Source of the DNA: Symsagittifera roscoffensis
Lineage: Eukaryota > Xenacoelomorpha > Acoela > Convolutidae
Length of the DNA stretch: 64,000 bases
Assembly: GCF_963678635.1 (NCBI RefSeq)
Contig: NC_087069.1
Location: 12,406,530 to 12,470,529, forward strand
Direction of reading: 5' to 3'
Made by a program: the position numbers and the translations under genes. How positions within the stretch are numbered: position 1 is the first letter of the stretch; each line of letters begins with the position of its first letter. This document shows, one piece after another, positions 1-11,820 of this stretch. The notes beneath the pieces are model-generated. The model ran no database searches. It saw only the letters and a program-made list of their open reading frames with translations, and was not told the DNA's origin.

Positions 1-960
1 AAAGATTTTGTTCGTTCAGAAATTAAATTCAGTTCACGCTTTTCAAATTCCATTGTTGTGAACAGAAATATGCCATGAAATTCCTAAATTTACCCTGTGA
101 CGTTTTCATAGGTTTTAATTAAAAAGTCAAAATCAAATTATTCAATCCTTTCAGACTAGTTTTCACATTTTTATAATGTTCAAGCTAATTCGAATTGAGT
201 GTAGATTTGGTTCTGTGTAATGGTCAAGATCCAGACCATAATGTACTAATAAAACTCAACCCAATATTTGAGTAGTTCTGGTCGTCTAAAATAGCCCTCA
301 CAAATTATACAACGGGCTTCAAAGTTAAAACGTCCTTGCGTGAATGTTGTTTTAACAAATCAGGCATGATTGGAAACAAACACAGGGCTTTAAATGAAAA
401 TACTTTGATAACACAACAGCATAAGTGGCAAAGGGCCTTAGGGGGGTCGGGACAGTTTAAGGCTTGGAAAAAGACAAGAAATCATAACTCAGAGCAATAT
501 AGGACTTAAAGTAGGCCTTCCCATTGCTAACTAAACTTAACCGATCGAAATTTGTTCGAAGCTTTTTGTTTTTAAAGTAAACTTGAGCATAAATCTTGAA
601 CTGACCTGGGAAAAATGTATTCTTGCACTTTATAATTGTGTTTGGCTATTTGAAGGGAGCATGCTAAGTTAAGAGAAAAAGTCGTCAACAAGGAGAGTGA
701 TTTGTAGCATACGAAAACGAATCGTGCTGACTTGAAGCTTCTAGATCTTAAGCTTCCGTTAAAAATCTCAAAGCCAACATTTGAAACTATATAGCTTTAA
801 CTTAGAGTCCGCAATTAGAGCCGCAGTAGTTAGATTGTATGGATCATGAAAATTCTTTTTTGAAATACTAAGTTGATATCCAGCTGTGTGTAGAAGAGTT
901 TTGACATAAAGATCTCTTAAAAACGAATAGGGGGACACGCATTGCAATAAATGGAGCTGT
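1..960. other. Non-coding, no gene seen
   Basis: AT-rich sequence with no credible open frame, splice pattern or structured RNA on either strand. It leads directly into the dispersed repeat that starts near 964. Confidence 0.6.
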
Positions 961-963
961 TTT

Positions 964-1460
964 TGTTCCGACTTTCGATTGTGCTCGGGGTGTGTTTTTT
1001 TTCTTCAGAAAAATTTCGACTTTTCAACTAGCCATTTTTGACCAAATTTTTTTATATCATTCGAAAAGTATTGTTGTCTCGAGCTTAAATTTGAAAAGAT
1101 ATTTTAACTGTGATCATTTTTTGTAAATTTATGGGGGTTTAAAGATTGCCTCTTTGGCCAATTTGGGACAATTAACGGGCGATATATTTCGCATATTAAC
1201 GCGTAAGCACAGACTTAATCCGTATTAGAAATCGTTCCAAATTGGTTGGAAGAAGCTTATTTGCATAGATGATTTGTTACTAGGGGCGAAATCTATCACT
1301 TTGTGCATTACATCGCGTGTGGGGGATCAATTTTACAAAAAATCTCAAATTAGGAAAAAAATAATTTCCATTTATCACATTCAAATGTTGTTACTGCTCC
1401 ATAGCTCTTAAGAGGCAGTCAGAACATTCAGGGCTTCGCCCTGATACGAGCAGTCTTATT
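964..1460 (+). repeat. Dispersed ~500-bp repeat, copy 1 (plus orientation)
   Basis: This unit begins near GTTCCGACTTTCG and ends with a hairpin-forming TCAGGGCTTCGCCCTGA followed by a GAGCAGT tail. Recognisable internal landmarks are a GGGGTTTAAAGATTGCC-type block, an ATATATTTCGC block and GCGTGTGGGG. Related copies are seen at 33320-33810 in the same orientation and three times in reverse at 10210-11820. No protein-coding capacity is seen. The family is not one I recognise by name. The terminal hairpin and the head-to-tail copies elsewhere are compatible with a non-autonomous rolling-circle (Helitron-like) element, but the usual CTRR end is not evident. Confidence 0.75.
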
Positions 1461-4400
1461 TGGTTTTGGATTCGGCTCTGAATTTCGCAATTTTATTTCT
1501 GATACTCCGAAACACAGAGCTTATTTAACGGGCAAACTGTTCGTTCAATTCATTGACAAAGAGGAGTGTTGCAACAATTTGTACATTTTAAAATCGTCAA
1601 AAAGCGTTGTTCTTCAAGTGTCACGGAAAAGAAATTGTCACCAAACTAAACTTCAGGAGCGAAAAATATCACTTTGTTATTAAAAATCAGTCGGGACAGT
1701 CAGGGCTTCGCCCTGATACGAGCAGTATTTTTACTATTCCGTAGACCTTAAAAGGCAGTCGGGACATTCAGGACTTCGCCTTGATACGAGCAGTCTTTTT
1801 ACTATTCCGTAGACCTCAATAGGCAGTCTGGACATTCAGGGCTTCGCCCTGATTCGAGCAGTCTTGTTACTATTCCGTAGACCTCAATAGGCAGTCGGGA
1901 CATTCAGGGCTTCGCCCTGATACAAGCAGTATTGTTGCTATTCTGTAGAGCTTAATAGGCAGTCGGGACATTCAGGGCTTCGCCCTGATTCGAGCAGTCT
2001 TGTTACTATTCCGTAGACCTCAATAGGCAGTCGGGACATTCAGGGCTTCGCCCTGATTCGAGCAGTCTTGTTACTATTCCGTAGACCTCAATAGGCATTC
2101 GGGACATTCAGGGCTTCGCCCTGATACGAGCAGTCTTGTTACTATTCCGTAGACCTTAATAGGCAGTCGGGACATTCAGGGCTTCGCCCTGATACAAGCA
2201 GTATTGTTGCTATTCCGTAGAGCTTAATATGCAGTCCGGACATTCAGGGCTTCGCCCTGAATCGAGCAGTCTTGTTACTATTCCGTAGACCTCAATAGGC
2301 AGTCGGGACATTCAGGGCTTCGCCCTGATTCGAGCAGTCTTGTTACTATTCCGTAGACCTCAATAGGCAGTCGGGACATTCAGGGCCTCGCCCTGATACA
2401 AACAGTTTTGTTGCTATTCCGTAGAGCTTAATAGGTAGTCGGGACATTCAGGGCTTTGCCCTGATACGAGCAGTCATGTTACTATTCCGTAGACCTTAAT
2501 AAGCAGTCGGGAGATTCAGGGCTTCGCCCTGATATGAGCAGTTTTGTTAATATTTCGTAGACCTTAATAGGCACTCGGGACAATCAGGGCTTCGCCCTCA
2601 TTCGAGCAGTTTTGTTACTAGTCCGTAGACCTTAATAGGCACTCGGTACATTCAGGGCTTCGCCCTGATACAAACAGTATTGTTGCTATTCCGTAGACCT
2701 CATTAGGCAGTCGGGACATTCAGGGCTTCGCCCTGATACAAACAGTATTGTTGCTATTCCGTAAAGCTTAATAGGCAGTCGGGACATTCAGGGCTTCGCC
2801 CTGATACGAGCAGTCATGTTACTATTCCGTAGACCTTAATAAGCAGTCGGGAGGTTCAGGGCTTCGCCCTGATACAAACAGTATTGTTGCTATTCCGTAG
2901 ACCTCAATAGGCAGTCGGGTTATTCAGGGCTTCGCCCTGATACAAACAGTTTTGTTGCTTTTCCGTAGAGCTTAATAGGCAGTCGGGACATTCAGGGCTT
3001 CGCCCTGATACAAACAGTATTGTTGCTATTCCGTAGACCTCAATAGGCAGTCGGGTTATTCAGGGCTTCGCCCTGATACAAACAGTTTTGTTGCTATTCC
3101 GTAGAGCTTAATAGGCAGTCGGGACATTCAGGGCTTCGCCCTGATACAAACAGTATTGTTGCTATTCCGTAGAGCTTAATAGGCAGTCGGGACATTCAGG
3201 GCTTCGCCCTGATAAGAGCAGTCATGTTACTATTCCATAGACCTTAATAAGCAGTCGGGAGATTCAGGGCTTCGCCCTGAAACGAGCAGTCTTGTTGATA
3301 TTTCGTAGACCTTAATAGGCAGTCGGGACATTCAGGGCTTCGCCCTGATTCGAGCAGTTTTGTTACTAGTCCGTAGACCTTAATAGGCACTCGGTACATT
3401 CAGGGCTTCGCCCTGATACAAACAGTGTTGTTGCTATTCCGTAGAACTCAATAGGCAGTCGGGACACTCAGGGCTTCGCCCTGATACAAACAGTATTGTT
3501 GCTACTCCGTAGAGCTTATTAGGCAGTCGGGACATTCAGGGCTTCGCCCTGATACAAACAGTATTGTTGCTATTCCGTAGAACTTAATAGGCAGTCGGGA
3601 CATTCAGGGCTTTGCCCTGATACAAACAGTATTGTTGCTACTCCGTAGAGCTTAATAGGCACTCGGTACATTCAGCGCTTCGCCCTGATACAAACAGTAT
3701 TGTTGCTATTCCGTAGACCTCAATAGGCAGTCGGGTTATTCAGGGCTTCGCCCTGATACAAACAGTTTTGTTGCTATTCCGTAAAGCTTAATAGGCAGTC
3801 GGGTCATTCAGGGCTTCGCCCTGATACAAACAGTATTGTTGCTATTCCGTAGAGCTTAATAGGCAGTCGGGACATTCAGGGCTTCGCCCTGATAAGAGCA
3901 GTCATGTTACTATTCCATAGACCTTAATAAGCAGTCGGGAGATTCAGGGCTTCGCCCTGATACGAGCAGTCTTGTTGATATTTCGTAGACCTTAATAGGC
4001 AGTCGGGACATTCAGGGCTTCGCCCTGATTCGAGCAGTTTTGTTACTAGTCTGTAGACCTTAATAGGCACTCGGTACATTCAGGGCTTCGCCCTGATACA
4101 AACAGTATTGTTGCTACTCCGTAGAGCTTAATAGGCAGTCGGGACATTCAGGGCTTCGCCCTGATACAAACAGTATTGTTGCTATTCCGTAGAACTTAAT
4201 AGGCAGTCGGGACATTCAGGGCTTTGCCCTGATACAAACAGTATTGTTGCTACTCCGTAGAGCTTAATAGGCACTCGGTACATTCAGCGCTTCGCCCTGA
4301 TACAAACAGTATTGTTGCTATTCCGTAGACCTTAATAAGCAGTCGGGAGATTCAGGGCTTCGCCCTGATTCGAGCAGTCATGTTACTATTCCGTAGACCT

Positions 4401-4592
4401 TAATAAGCAGTCGGGAGATTCAGGGCTTCGCCCTGATACGAGCAGTTTTATTAGTATTTCGTAGACCTTAATAGGCAGTCGGGACATTCAGGGCTTCGCC
4501 CTGATTCGAGCAGTTTTGTTACTAGTCCGTAGACCTTAATAGGCACTCGGTACATTCAGGGCTTGGCCCTGATACGAGCAGTTTTGTTTCAT
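1395..4592 (+). repeat. 68-bp satellite array, about 47 monomers
   Basis: Tandem monomers measured at 68 bp (hairpin starts at 1837, 1905 and 1973). Each monomer carries the near-invariant 17-nt palindrome TCAGGGCTTCGCCCTGA, a 7-bp stem with a 3-nt loop, plus TATTCCGTAGA and AGGCAGTCGGGACAT blocks. Monomer subtypes differ at GATACAAACAGTATTGTTGC versus GATTCGAGCAGTCTTGTTAC. The subtype order repeats: a TGATATTTCGTAGACC monomer recurs 680 bp apart (3296 and 3976), exactly ten monomers, and a rare CAGCGC variant recurs 612 bp apart (3673 and 4285), exactly nine. This is a higher-order repeat. The array is continuous with the 3' tail of the dispersed repeat at 964-1460, its probable source. Confidence 0.95.
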
Positions 4593-5474
4593 TTGTTGCC
4601 AGAAACAACATGACAAATCAGATGTTCTCGCTATAGACATGTTGAAATCGAAGTTGAACTCGCTTTCATTTTTTCACATTAATCTCTCAGCTTTTTTTAT
4701 TGTTTTATTGTTTTCTTATTTAAATCTTCTTAATCGAACTTTCTCGTGTATATTGTTTTTCTGTGGTTTAAGACTGCAATTAAACCATGTTTATAACTAC
4801 GAAAGTATATATATGGCAATTCACAACAAGTTGTAAAAGCTGAACATTTGACCAAAGGCTTTGTTTTTATGATTGTATTTCGTGATTTTTTAATAAATAA
4901 CCCCCTTCATAAGCTCAGATATTTATATTGAAATTGCTGATTAAGCTAAACTTTGGTAAGCCTGACGCATCAAAAATCCACCATCTTCAGGAACAAAAAG
5001 TTAGGAGAAAATCAAACAATAAACAACACCGTCGGAAGTTTATATTGCAATTTACATTATCAATATCTGTGAAAATCAAGCTGCAAAAAACAAATGGCAA
5101 ACTACAAACATGAAAAAAGTCACGGTAAACTCAATCAACAGGGATTATAGAGGCCCATTAATTTGATAATTTTTACAAATTAATTGCTTGCACTTTTGTG
5201 TACATGATCGGAATGTGAACTATGGAAAAATTGCAATAAATTGATAAATGCTTCAATTTTGCTTACAAGGTGGATAAGTGAATGTTTGCAAAAAAATTTA
5301 TTAAGTTTTCTATAAAAAATTGTTGACCCTTTTGTGTGCAAGATCGGAATGTGCGTTATGCAAAAAATAGCAGAAGTTTTATCTATTTTAAAACTTTGCG
5401 TACATGATCGGAAGGTGGATTGAGGAAATTTGCAACAAACTCGGAAGGGGGGGTAACGATGACTCACTACTCAC
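4593..5474. other. Non-coding, with weak local repeats at 5190-5440
   Basis: No gene is supported. A motif resembling TTTTGTGTACATGATCGGAA occurs in three diverged copies (near 5193, 5331 and 5395), each followed by an A-rich stretch ending in a GCAA-type block. This looks like an old local duplication. Short open frames here have no recognisable composition or splice context. Confidence 0.5.
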
Positions 5475-5628
5475 CCACACAGTTGTGTTCGTCTGCCCCG
5501 TTGACGCAGTCTTCCACCCGGTTGCACCTCCACTCCCTCGGGATGCACTGACTCACCCCGGGACAACTCCATTCGGTGTCATAATTACACATCAGAAGGG
5601 TCTCCGTGTTGTTGCTCGCAGCCATGTA
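5475..5628 (-). CDS. LDL-receptor class A (LDLa) domain exon
   Basis: A single 154-nt internal exon on the minus strand. It is preceded by a polypyrimidine tract and acceptor (TTCTCTTTCCAG ending at 5629) and followed by a canonical donor (GTGAGT starting at 5474). The frame runs from phase 0 to phase 1. It encodes about 51 residues with the six-cysteine LDLa pattern: C, then W-S-C, Q-C-I-P, W-R-C, D-C, and the calcium-binding G-A-D-E-H-N-C end. An N-N-T glycosylation site precedes it. LDLa modules fold around calcium, are extracellular and usually bind ligands. No neighbouring exon of the same gene is obvious within several kb. The nearest upstream minus-strand exons are the DEG/ENaC exons 23 kb away, whose last seen intron phase (0) fits this exon's start. 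Membership of that gene is only a possibility. Confidence 0.85.
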
Positions 5629-7181
5629 CTGGAAAGAGAAAATATCAATAAAAATCACAATTAGAAAACACAAATCATAGTTCATAAATCAGAATTTTTA
5701 AATTATTATCAGAGACAATTTATAAACAAAAAAGCAAAAAATTATGTGTATATGTTTATAAAAGTAATGTAATTATATGTTTTAAAAAGTTTATATTCTC
5801 GACAGTGGACCTTATCAGTAATATTGTACGACAGCAAACCATCTTAAAAGCATGCAAATGTACTAATTTTCAGCTAAAATGGTGGGTAGCAATTTAGTGA
5901 CAGCAATTTTCGACTGATCAACCATATAGATTTTTAAATGCACCTTATACATATTACTAATTTAAATTTACATATTGTATGTTATTGATTTAAAAACGGC
6001 AAAAAAGACTGAAATTTTTCAGCCATCGTTTTCCAAAAAAATGCTTCCGAAGTAAAAAAAAATATATATATAACCAAACCAAGTTTCGTTCATTCAGGGA
6101 CTCACTACAGCTCAAAAAATCCGAAAAAGCTGACCTACCAAATAACCGACACAAAAACCGAGCTAAAAATGTAGGTGGAGCTAGTTTTTTAAGCTTTCAA
6201 CTTAAAATAAATGTAAGCAATTACAAACAGGATCAGTGGGTTTCTGTACAAGGTGCGCCAAACTTTTTGAAGACATTGTTTTAGCTAACATTATTAAGAG
6301 GATAACTTTTTTCAAAATAGTAACTAAAGTTCGATTCGAAAATTTTCCTCTTTCTAATTCCTCAGTGATAACAAATCGGAAACGTTGCAAACTATTAAAA
6401 CAATTTTTGATGTACGCTTTGAAATTTTTTCAAACCTTAAGGGATCAAATAAAAAAGAATCTGACGCCTCAGTTGACCAGCTACGAGCTTTTTTTGTGGA
6501 AACCAAAGCTGACTAGCAAAACCAGACGACACCATATGTTTATCCCAAATCGATTGGTGGTTGGTCGAATCCATGACTATGAAAAAATTGTGAAACCAAA
6601 CCAATCAAACCAATTGTTAATTGCATTTTAGAGTCAGAGTTTCAATTATAAATCCAAGATTTTGCAAGAGGAATCTAGTCGCTTAGTGTATATTGTTTTC
6701 TTCTCATGAATCATTTACGCTCTTATAAAACATGAGTTCAAGACTTGTGCCATAACATGAGTTCAAATCATTTGGGCTCAGTGAGTTCAAGACTTATGCT
6801 GTTGTGATTTTTTCAAATTACCGAAGCTTCGAATAGAATCTGGCATAAAAACTATTCATTTGTGTTTACGCTTTGATGCTTCTTGTAAATATAAACTCAC
6901 ACTGATTAAACTGTTTTTTTTAGAAAAATAGTCAAAAAAAGTTGCGTATTCAACTTGCGTAGTCAAAAAATACTGTTCTTAAATTATTGCTAGCTTGCAC
7001 GCCGAGTTATTATTCTTGAACAAAAAAACAACAGTTATGTTGTCTTTACTGTAACAAAAAAGCATTAAAGAGCTCTCGTTTCTTATTTGTAAAAAAACTA
7101 TCAAATCTAACTTTACTCACTAGCATTTAAACAGTCTACGATAATCACTAAATGTTTTTCCAATTGCGTACTTTTTGATGA
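5629..7181. other. Non-coding upstream of ARM-TIR gene 1
   Basis: AT-rich. One plus-strand frame stays open at about 6236-6631, but it has no recognisable motif, splice signals or duplicate in the paralogous region, so I do not call it a gene. The last few hundred bases before 7182 probably hold the promoter and 5' leader of the ARM-TIR gene, but no core element is clear enough to mark. Confidence 0.5.
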
Positions 7182-8250
7182 ATGGCAGCTTCTAATTCTT
7201 ATCTTTTAAATAAAAGCGACACTCTCATTGGTCAGGATCACAATGACAACGATTTAAAAACGATATCGATTTTGATGTGTGTGGAAGAAAAATTTGAATC
7301 ACTTTTAAAATCTGAAGAAGAAAAAACCGAATTTGAAATTTTCTTCCGGGATATCATTACTTGGGACTTTGTCAAAATTTCAAAAGCTTTCTTAACTGAT
7401 TTCCATTCCGATGCAATCAAACAGATTACTTTACATCTTTTAGTATGTTTCACAAATAGTAGCAGAGATTTTTGCAAAAATGTAATCGAGAACAATTTCC
7501 ATGAATTCTTAGTTTCAAGCCTCATAGACAATGTTGCTTTCAATTGGAAAGACCAGAAGATATCGTCAAATTGCCCAAAAATCCACGATGGCGTAAAAAA
7601 GCTTGTCATGATTTTGCGAAACATTTTCGGCAAATGTCCAGAGCTCCGTCTTACTGTTTGCAAATCGAATCTCAAATACACTTTACGAGAGCTACTCGAC
7701 TCTGAAGATGAAGAGATTAAAACATGGGCCCTTTTATGTTTGTCGTACGTGGTTGATTTTGAAGCTGATGATGATTTGCCACTGTTAACATTGCAAAAAA
7801 ATCAGTTAGACTATCTATTTCAACAAGTTTTACCCAATATTCTTCAAACACCTGATCACTTATCTTATGAAAACTTTCAAGCCCACGAAATTATGGAGTC
7901 CCTTTCAATTTTTTCATTAAATACCCACACTGCTACAGAATTGATCAAGCAGGGCATCATTTCGATCTGTGAAACTTATCTTGATAAGTTAGGTTTTCTC
8001 TTGAGCGAATCAATCACTAATTTTAGCAGACCTCAACGCACGGCAAGTTTGGCAAAAAGCATTCTCAATCAGATAAGTTTGATTCCAATGACAAGTTTCC
8101 TATTTGAATTCGAAAATCCAACTTTTCTGCATTATAAACATTCACTTTCCGAAGAATCAGAGAAACTCGAGAAAAGCCCTAGAAGCAGTGGCAGCTGTCC
8201 TAAGACGCCTGGACAAATGGATGAATCCTTGGCAGAATTAACTGAGAAAG
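7182..8250 (+). CDS. ARM-TIR protein 1, exon 1 (armadillo-like helical region)
   Basis: This exon encodes 356 residues from ATG at 7182, a start chosen because the paralogue at 19562 begins identically with M-A-A-S. The sequence is mostly amphipathic helices of armadillo/HEAT type, and the centre contains A-L-L-C-L-S-Y-V-V-D-F-E-A-D-D-D, identical in both copies. The frame hits TAA at 8253, but the paralogue has TAG at the same place. Both have a G|GTTA donor-like site one base earlier (8251 here). Splicing there in phase 1 joins the TIR exon at 8977 in frame. The mature protein would be 578 residues: ARM-like 1-356, an acidic linker and a C-terminal TIR. If unspliced, a 357-residue ARM-only protein would result. 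The ARM fold is inferred from helix pattern, not from a named repeat match. Confidence 0.82.
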
Positions 8251-8976
8251 GTTAAAGCTTACTTCTTGTTTTCAATTTTTGTTGAAATAATAGCAGAACA
8301 AAAACCATCCCTCTTGAACAAAAGAGTATTATACCTTTGAGAAGTTTAAAGGACGCTTCAAAAAACCTACATCATCTCACCCACTCACACAATCTTTTTT
8401 ATCAATAGTTTTAACATTTATACATTTCACCAAACTGAATAAATATTTCTTACTTAGACTGAAACTTCGTGTGATGTAACTGTTAAAACTGGTAAAAACG
8501 TCTATTATTTTTGGAAGCGCTTCAAAGACTTGTGACAAGTTTCGAAATTCACGGTACCAGTTTTTTTCCAGTAATCAAAAATGACTCTCAAGCTTCTTTT
8601 ATTTATTCTTTGACCGCCGAGTCTCGTGCTACTTGTCTTTTCTTTTTTCTTACAAAAAACTGATTGCTCATTTTAGTTCTTGCTGTCGCTTTTTGTCATA
8701 ATTAGATATTAGATTAAGACCATTTATCCACGGGGGGAATTACCATTACAAGATCTGTACAGCTCATCACGGTGAGCCGCTGTTTGCCCCTGTTTAAGAA
8801 CTACATGCATTTTTTTTGCTTATTGAGCCCCTCACTGGGGATCGTAAAATCTTTTTATTTAAATATTAATTGAATGAAAAAAATCGATCAGCATTTTTCC
8901 TCTAATGTGTGGTTTAAAATATAACTATTGTCCGCTCTATGTCTTTTACAGAATTTCACTCGGAACTTTGTTTCAG
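8251..8976 (+). other. Intron of ARM-TIR gene 1
   Basis: A 726-bp phase-1 intron, donor GTTAAAG at 8251 and acceptor CTTTGTTTCAG ending at 8976. The paralogous intron (20625-23413) is 2,789 bp and has the same phase and matching ends (GTTAGG, TTTTGTTTCAG). An alternative upstream acceptor TCTTTTACAG ends at 8951. Confidence 0.7.
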
Positions 8977-9644
8977 TCGATCATGACTTTCAGACGATAT
9001 ACGAAAACTTGTTGCATAGTTCAATCGAAAGTGATATTACGAAATCTGATGTGGGACCAATTGACTTCAGAGAAGATGACAAAAACCCTGAAGACAGTAG
9101 CTGCAAAATAGTTACTGCAGATAAAGGCATCAATATTGAAGATGCTAAAAGAGTTAGCACCGACATCAAACAAAGAAAAGAATTGACGTTGAAACTTGGA
9201 GAAACGTCCTATGCAACAACTGGCCAACATTCTAAGGAGCATATAATGATCAGCTACTGTCACAAACAAAAAGATCTAGCTCATAAAATAGTTCGCCGGC
9301 TTCGAGGAAGTGAATTCCAGAACCTCTGGATTGATTCCGAGAACATGCACAAAGGTCCCGGAATTCTGGACGAAATAGTCGACGCAATTGATAACGCATC
9401 AGTTATTATATGTTTGCTATCGCAAGATTACTACTTGAGCGAAAACTGCATGTGCGAAATCAGATATGCCAGAACCCAGAAGAAGACAATTATTCCGGTG
9501 ATAGCTGAGGCCAGATTCACACCAGAGAAAGTTCTTCTCATGTGCATTGGTGACAAATACCGCTTTGATCTCTCAACTGATGCCCAGTTTGCCCTTAGTT
9601 ATCCTTTACTGGAAGAAAAACTTAGAGCGAAAAAACTCCTGTAA
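8977..9644 (+). CDS. ARM-TIR protein 1, exon 2 (linker and TIR domain)
   Basis: The exon starts in phase 1 and ends at TAA 9642-9644. It encodes a linker of about 87 residues and a TIR domain at about residues 444-578 of the spliced protein. TIR landmarks are the first strand H-I-M-I-S-Y, the BB-loop region W-I-D-S-E-N-M, the strand V-I-I-C-L-L-S, and S-E-N-C-M-C-E-I-R-Y, whose glutamate (about residue 517) lies where catalytic TIRs such as SARM1 keep the NADase glutamate. A C-terminal block Y-R-F-D-L-S follows. TIR domains signal by self-association, and some cleave NAD+. The position of the Glu permits catalysis but does not prove it, since adaptor TIRs can also carry a Glu here. No transmembrane segment or signal peptide is seen, so a cytosolic protein is expected. 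Confidence 0.88.
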
Positions 9645-10209
9645 ACATAAAAACAAGACTTAGCATATAACTTTTCGTTCAAACCGTTTTGTAAATATGT
9701 AGCATCAAACAATTATACAAAAATTTGCATATTCGTTCTTACAAAAAACTAATTCTGGTCATAAAAAATTAACAGATGATTTTATTGTTCGATTTTTTGG
9801 AAACTAACGAATGTAGACGCCCAGGGTTTGTATTCAGACCACTTTGGGATCAAAAATTGTAGAAAGGGTATGAAGCCAGCAATCTACATATTTCCTAGCG
9901 ATTGTTACGTAATATCTTATAAGTACCGTGGGCATATGCAATTTTTTATCTATGATGATGAAAGCAGCACACGATTCACTAACGCCAACGCAAATTCGTT
10001 TCAAATTGAAATCAAGAGGTCATTTTATTTACTGAAATTTCATCCCTCAAGGTTTTATTGACATTGACAATCCAAAACTTTGATTTTATCAACGTTTTGT
10101 ATACCAATGGGAGAAAAAAAAGGTAGTCGGAGTATCTAGAAATCCAGGGCCTTGTTTTAGCTTTGAACGATCCCATGTACTGGACGGAGTTTCTAAGCAC
10201 TTGAATAAA
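9645..10209. other. 3' flank of ARM-TIR gene 1, no further gene
   Basis: Non-coding sequence that aligns with 24223-24540 after the second gene, for example at GTATTCAGACC and CCGTGGGC. The short plus-strand open frame at 9828-10061 is broken in the paralogous copy, so it is treated as untranslated or intergenic. Confidence 0.6.
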
Positions 10210-11820
10210 ATACAAAACAAACAAGACTGCTCGCATCAGGGCGAAGCATGTATTAGGGCGAAGTATCAGGGCGTATCAAGTTCGACTGCCTTTAAAGGTT
10301 TATGGAACAGTAATAACATCAAAAAAATAAATGTATTAAAACAAAATGAAAACATTTTTTTTTCTAAAATTCGAAATTTTTTATGAAAATCATCCCCCCA
10401 CACGCCATATAAAGTACAAAAATATAGATTTCGCTCCTTGTAACAAATCATTTATGGCAAATAAGCCTCTTTCAACCAATTTGGAACGATTTCTAAGACG
10501 GATTAACTCTCCGCTTACTCGCTAATAGTGCGAAATATATCGCGCGAAATATATCGCGCGTTAATTGTCCCAAATTGGCCAAAATGGCAATCTTTAAACC
10601 CCCATAACTTTAGGAAAAATTATCACAAGTGAAATATCTTTTCAAATTTGAGCGCATGACAACAATATCTTTCGAATGATATAAAAAATCCGTCAAAAAT
10701 GGCTAGTTAAAAAGTCGAAATTTGTCTGAAGAGAAAAAAAACCCACCCCGAGCACAAATACTCCGTTACTTTCGTATCGAAAGTCGGAACAACAAGACTG
10801 CTCGTTTCAAGGCAAAGCCCTGAATGTTTCGACTGCATTTCAATGTCTATGGAGCAGTAATAGCATGAAAAAAATAAATATGATAGAAGTAAAATGAATT
10901 TTTTTAAATTCAGATTTTTTGTGAAATCATCTCCCCACACGCCATAAAAAGTACAAAATGATAAACTTCGCTCCTAGTAACAAATTAGTTATGGCAATTA
11001 GGCTTCCTTCAACCAATTTGGAACGATTTATTATTTCTAAGACGGATTAAATCTCCACTTGCGCGTAAAGAAATTGAAATATTTGGCGCGTTAATTGACC
11101 CAATTGGCCAAAATGGCAGTCTTTAAACCCCCATAACTTTACGAGAAATGATCACAGGTGAAATATCGTTTCAAAATTAAACTCAAGATAAAAACACTTT
11201 TTGAAATTTGTCAAAATTTTTTTGAAGTCGAAATTTGTCTGAAGAAAAAAAACCCACCCCGAGCACAAATATTCAGTTACTTTCGTTACGAAAGTCGGAA
11301 CAAAAACAATGAATAACAAAATTATTTTAAAACAAAAACAAGACTGCTACTACCAAAGCAAAGCCCTGAATCTTAAACTGCCTTCCAATGTCTATGAAGC
11401 GGTAGTTACATAGAAAAATTAAAAATAAAACAAAACAGAAAAAAAATTAAATCTTCATTTTTTTGTGAAAATCATCTCCCCACACGCTATTTAATTTACA
11501 TAGTGATAGATTTCGTTCATAGTAACAAACAATTTGAAAAAATTCTAAGAGGTATAAACTCTCCGCTTACGCGTTAATAGCGCGAATTGTATGACGCGTT
11601 AATTGAGACAAATTGGCCAAAATGGCAGTCTATAAACACCCATAACTTTACTAAAAACTATCACAGGTGAAATATCTATTCAAATTTCAGCTCAAGAAAC
11701 AATACTTTTTGAATGATATTCCGAAAAAATCCGTCGAAAATGGCTTGTTAAAAAAACGAAATTTGAAAAAGCACCCGAGCTCAAATATTCCGTTACTTTT
11801 TTCACGAAAGTCGGAAACAT
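10210..11820 (-). repeat. Three head-to-tail copies of the dispersed repeat (reverse)
   Basis: Copies at about 10210-10795, 10796-11310 and 11335-11820 each begin (plus strand) with CAAGACTGCT, the reversed tail. Each continues through a CCCCACACGC block and an AATTGGCCAAAATGGCA block, and ends near CGAAAGTCGGAA, the reversed head. The hairpin tail is degraded here, with CAGGGCGAAG-like remnants. No 68-bp satellite expansion occurs at this site. The block interrupts the 3' flank of ARM-TIR gene 1 and is absent from the second duplication copy. Confidence 0.85.

Noticed and set aside
1395-4592. CRISPR-like array of regular repeats with a palindrome
   Set aside because: There are no unique spacers; whole 68-bp monomers are repeated, in an animal genome.
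6236-6631. 131-codon plus-strand open frame
   Set aside because: AT-driven composition, no motif, no splice signals, and no counterpart upstream of the second ARM-TIR gene.
7238-7681. Minus-strand frame opposite the ARM exon
   Set aside because: It is an antisense shadow of a better-supported exon whose paralogue is conserved on the plus strand.
9828-10061. 77-codon frame after ARM-TIR gene 1
   Set aside because: The homologous segment after gene 2 (near 24378-24480) is disrupted, so it is not a conserved gene.
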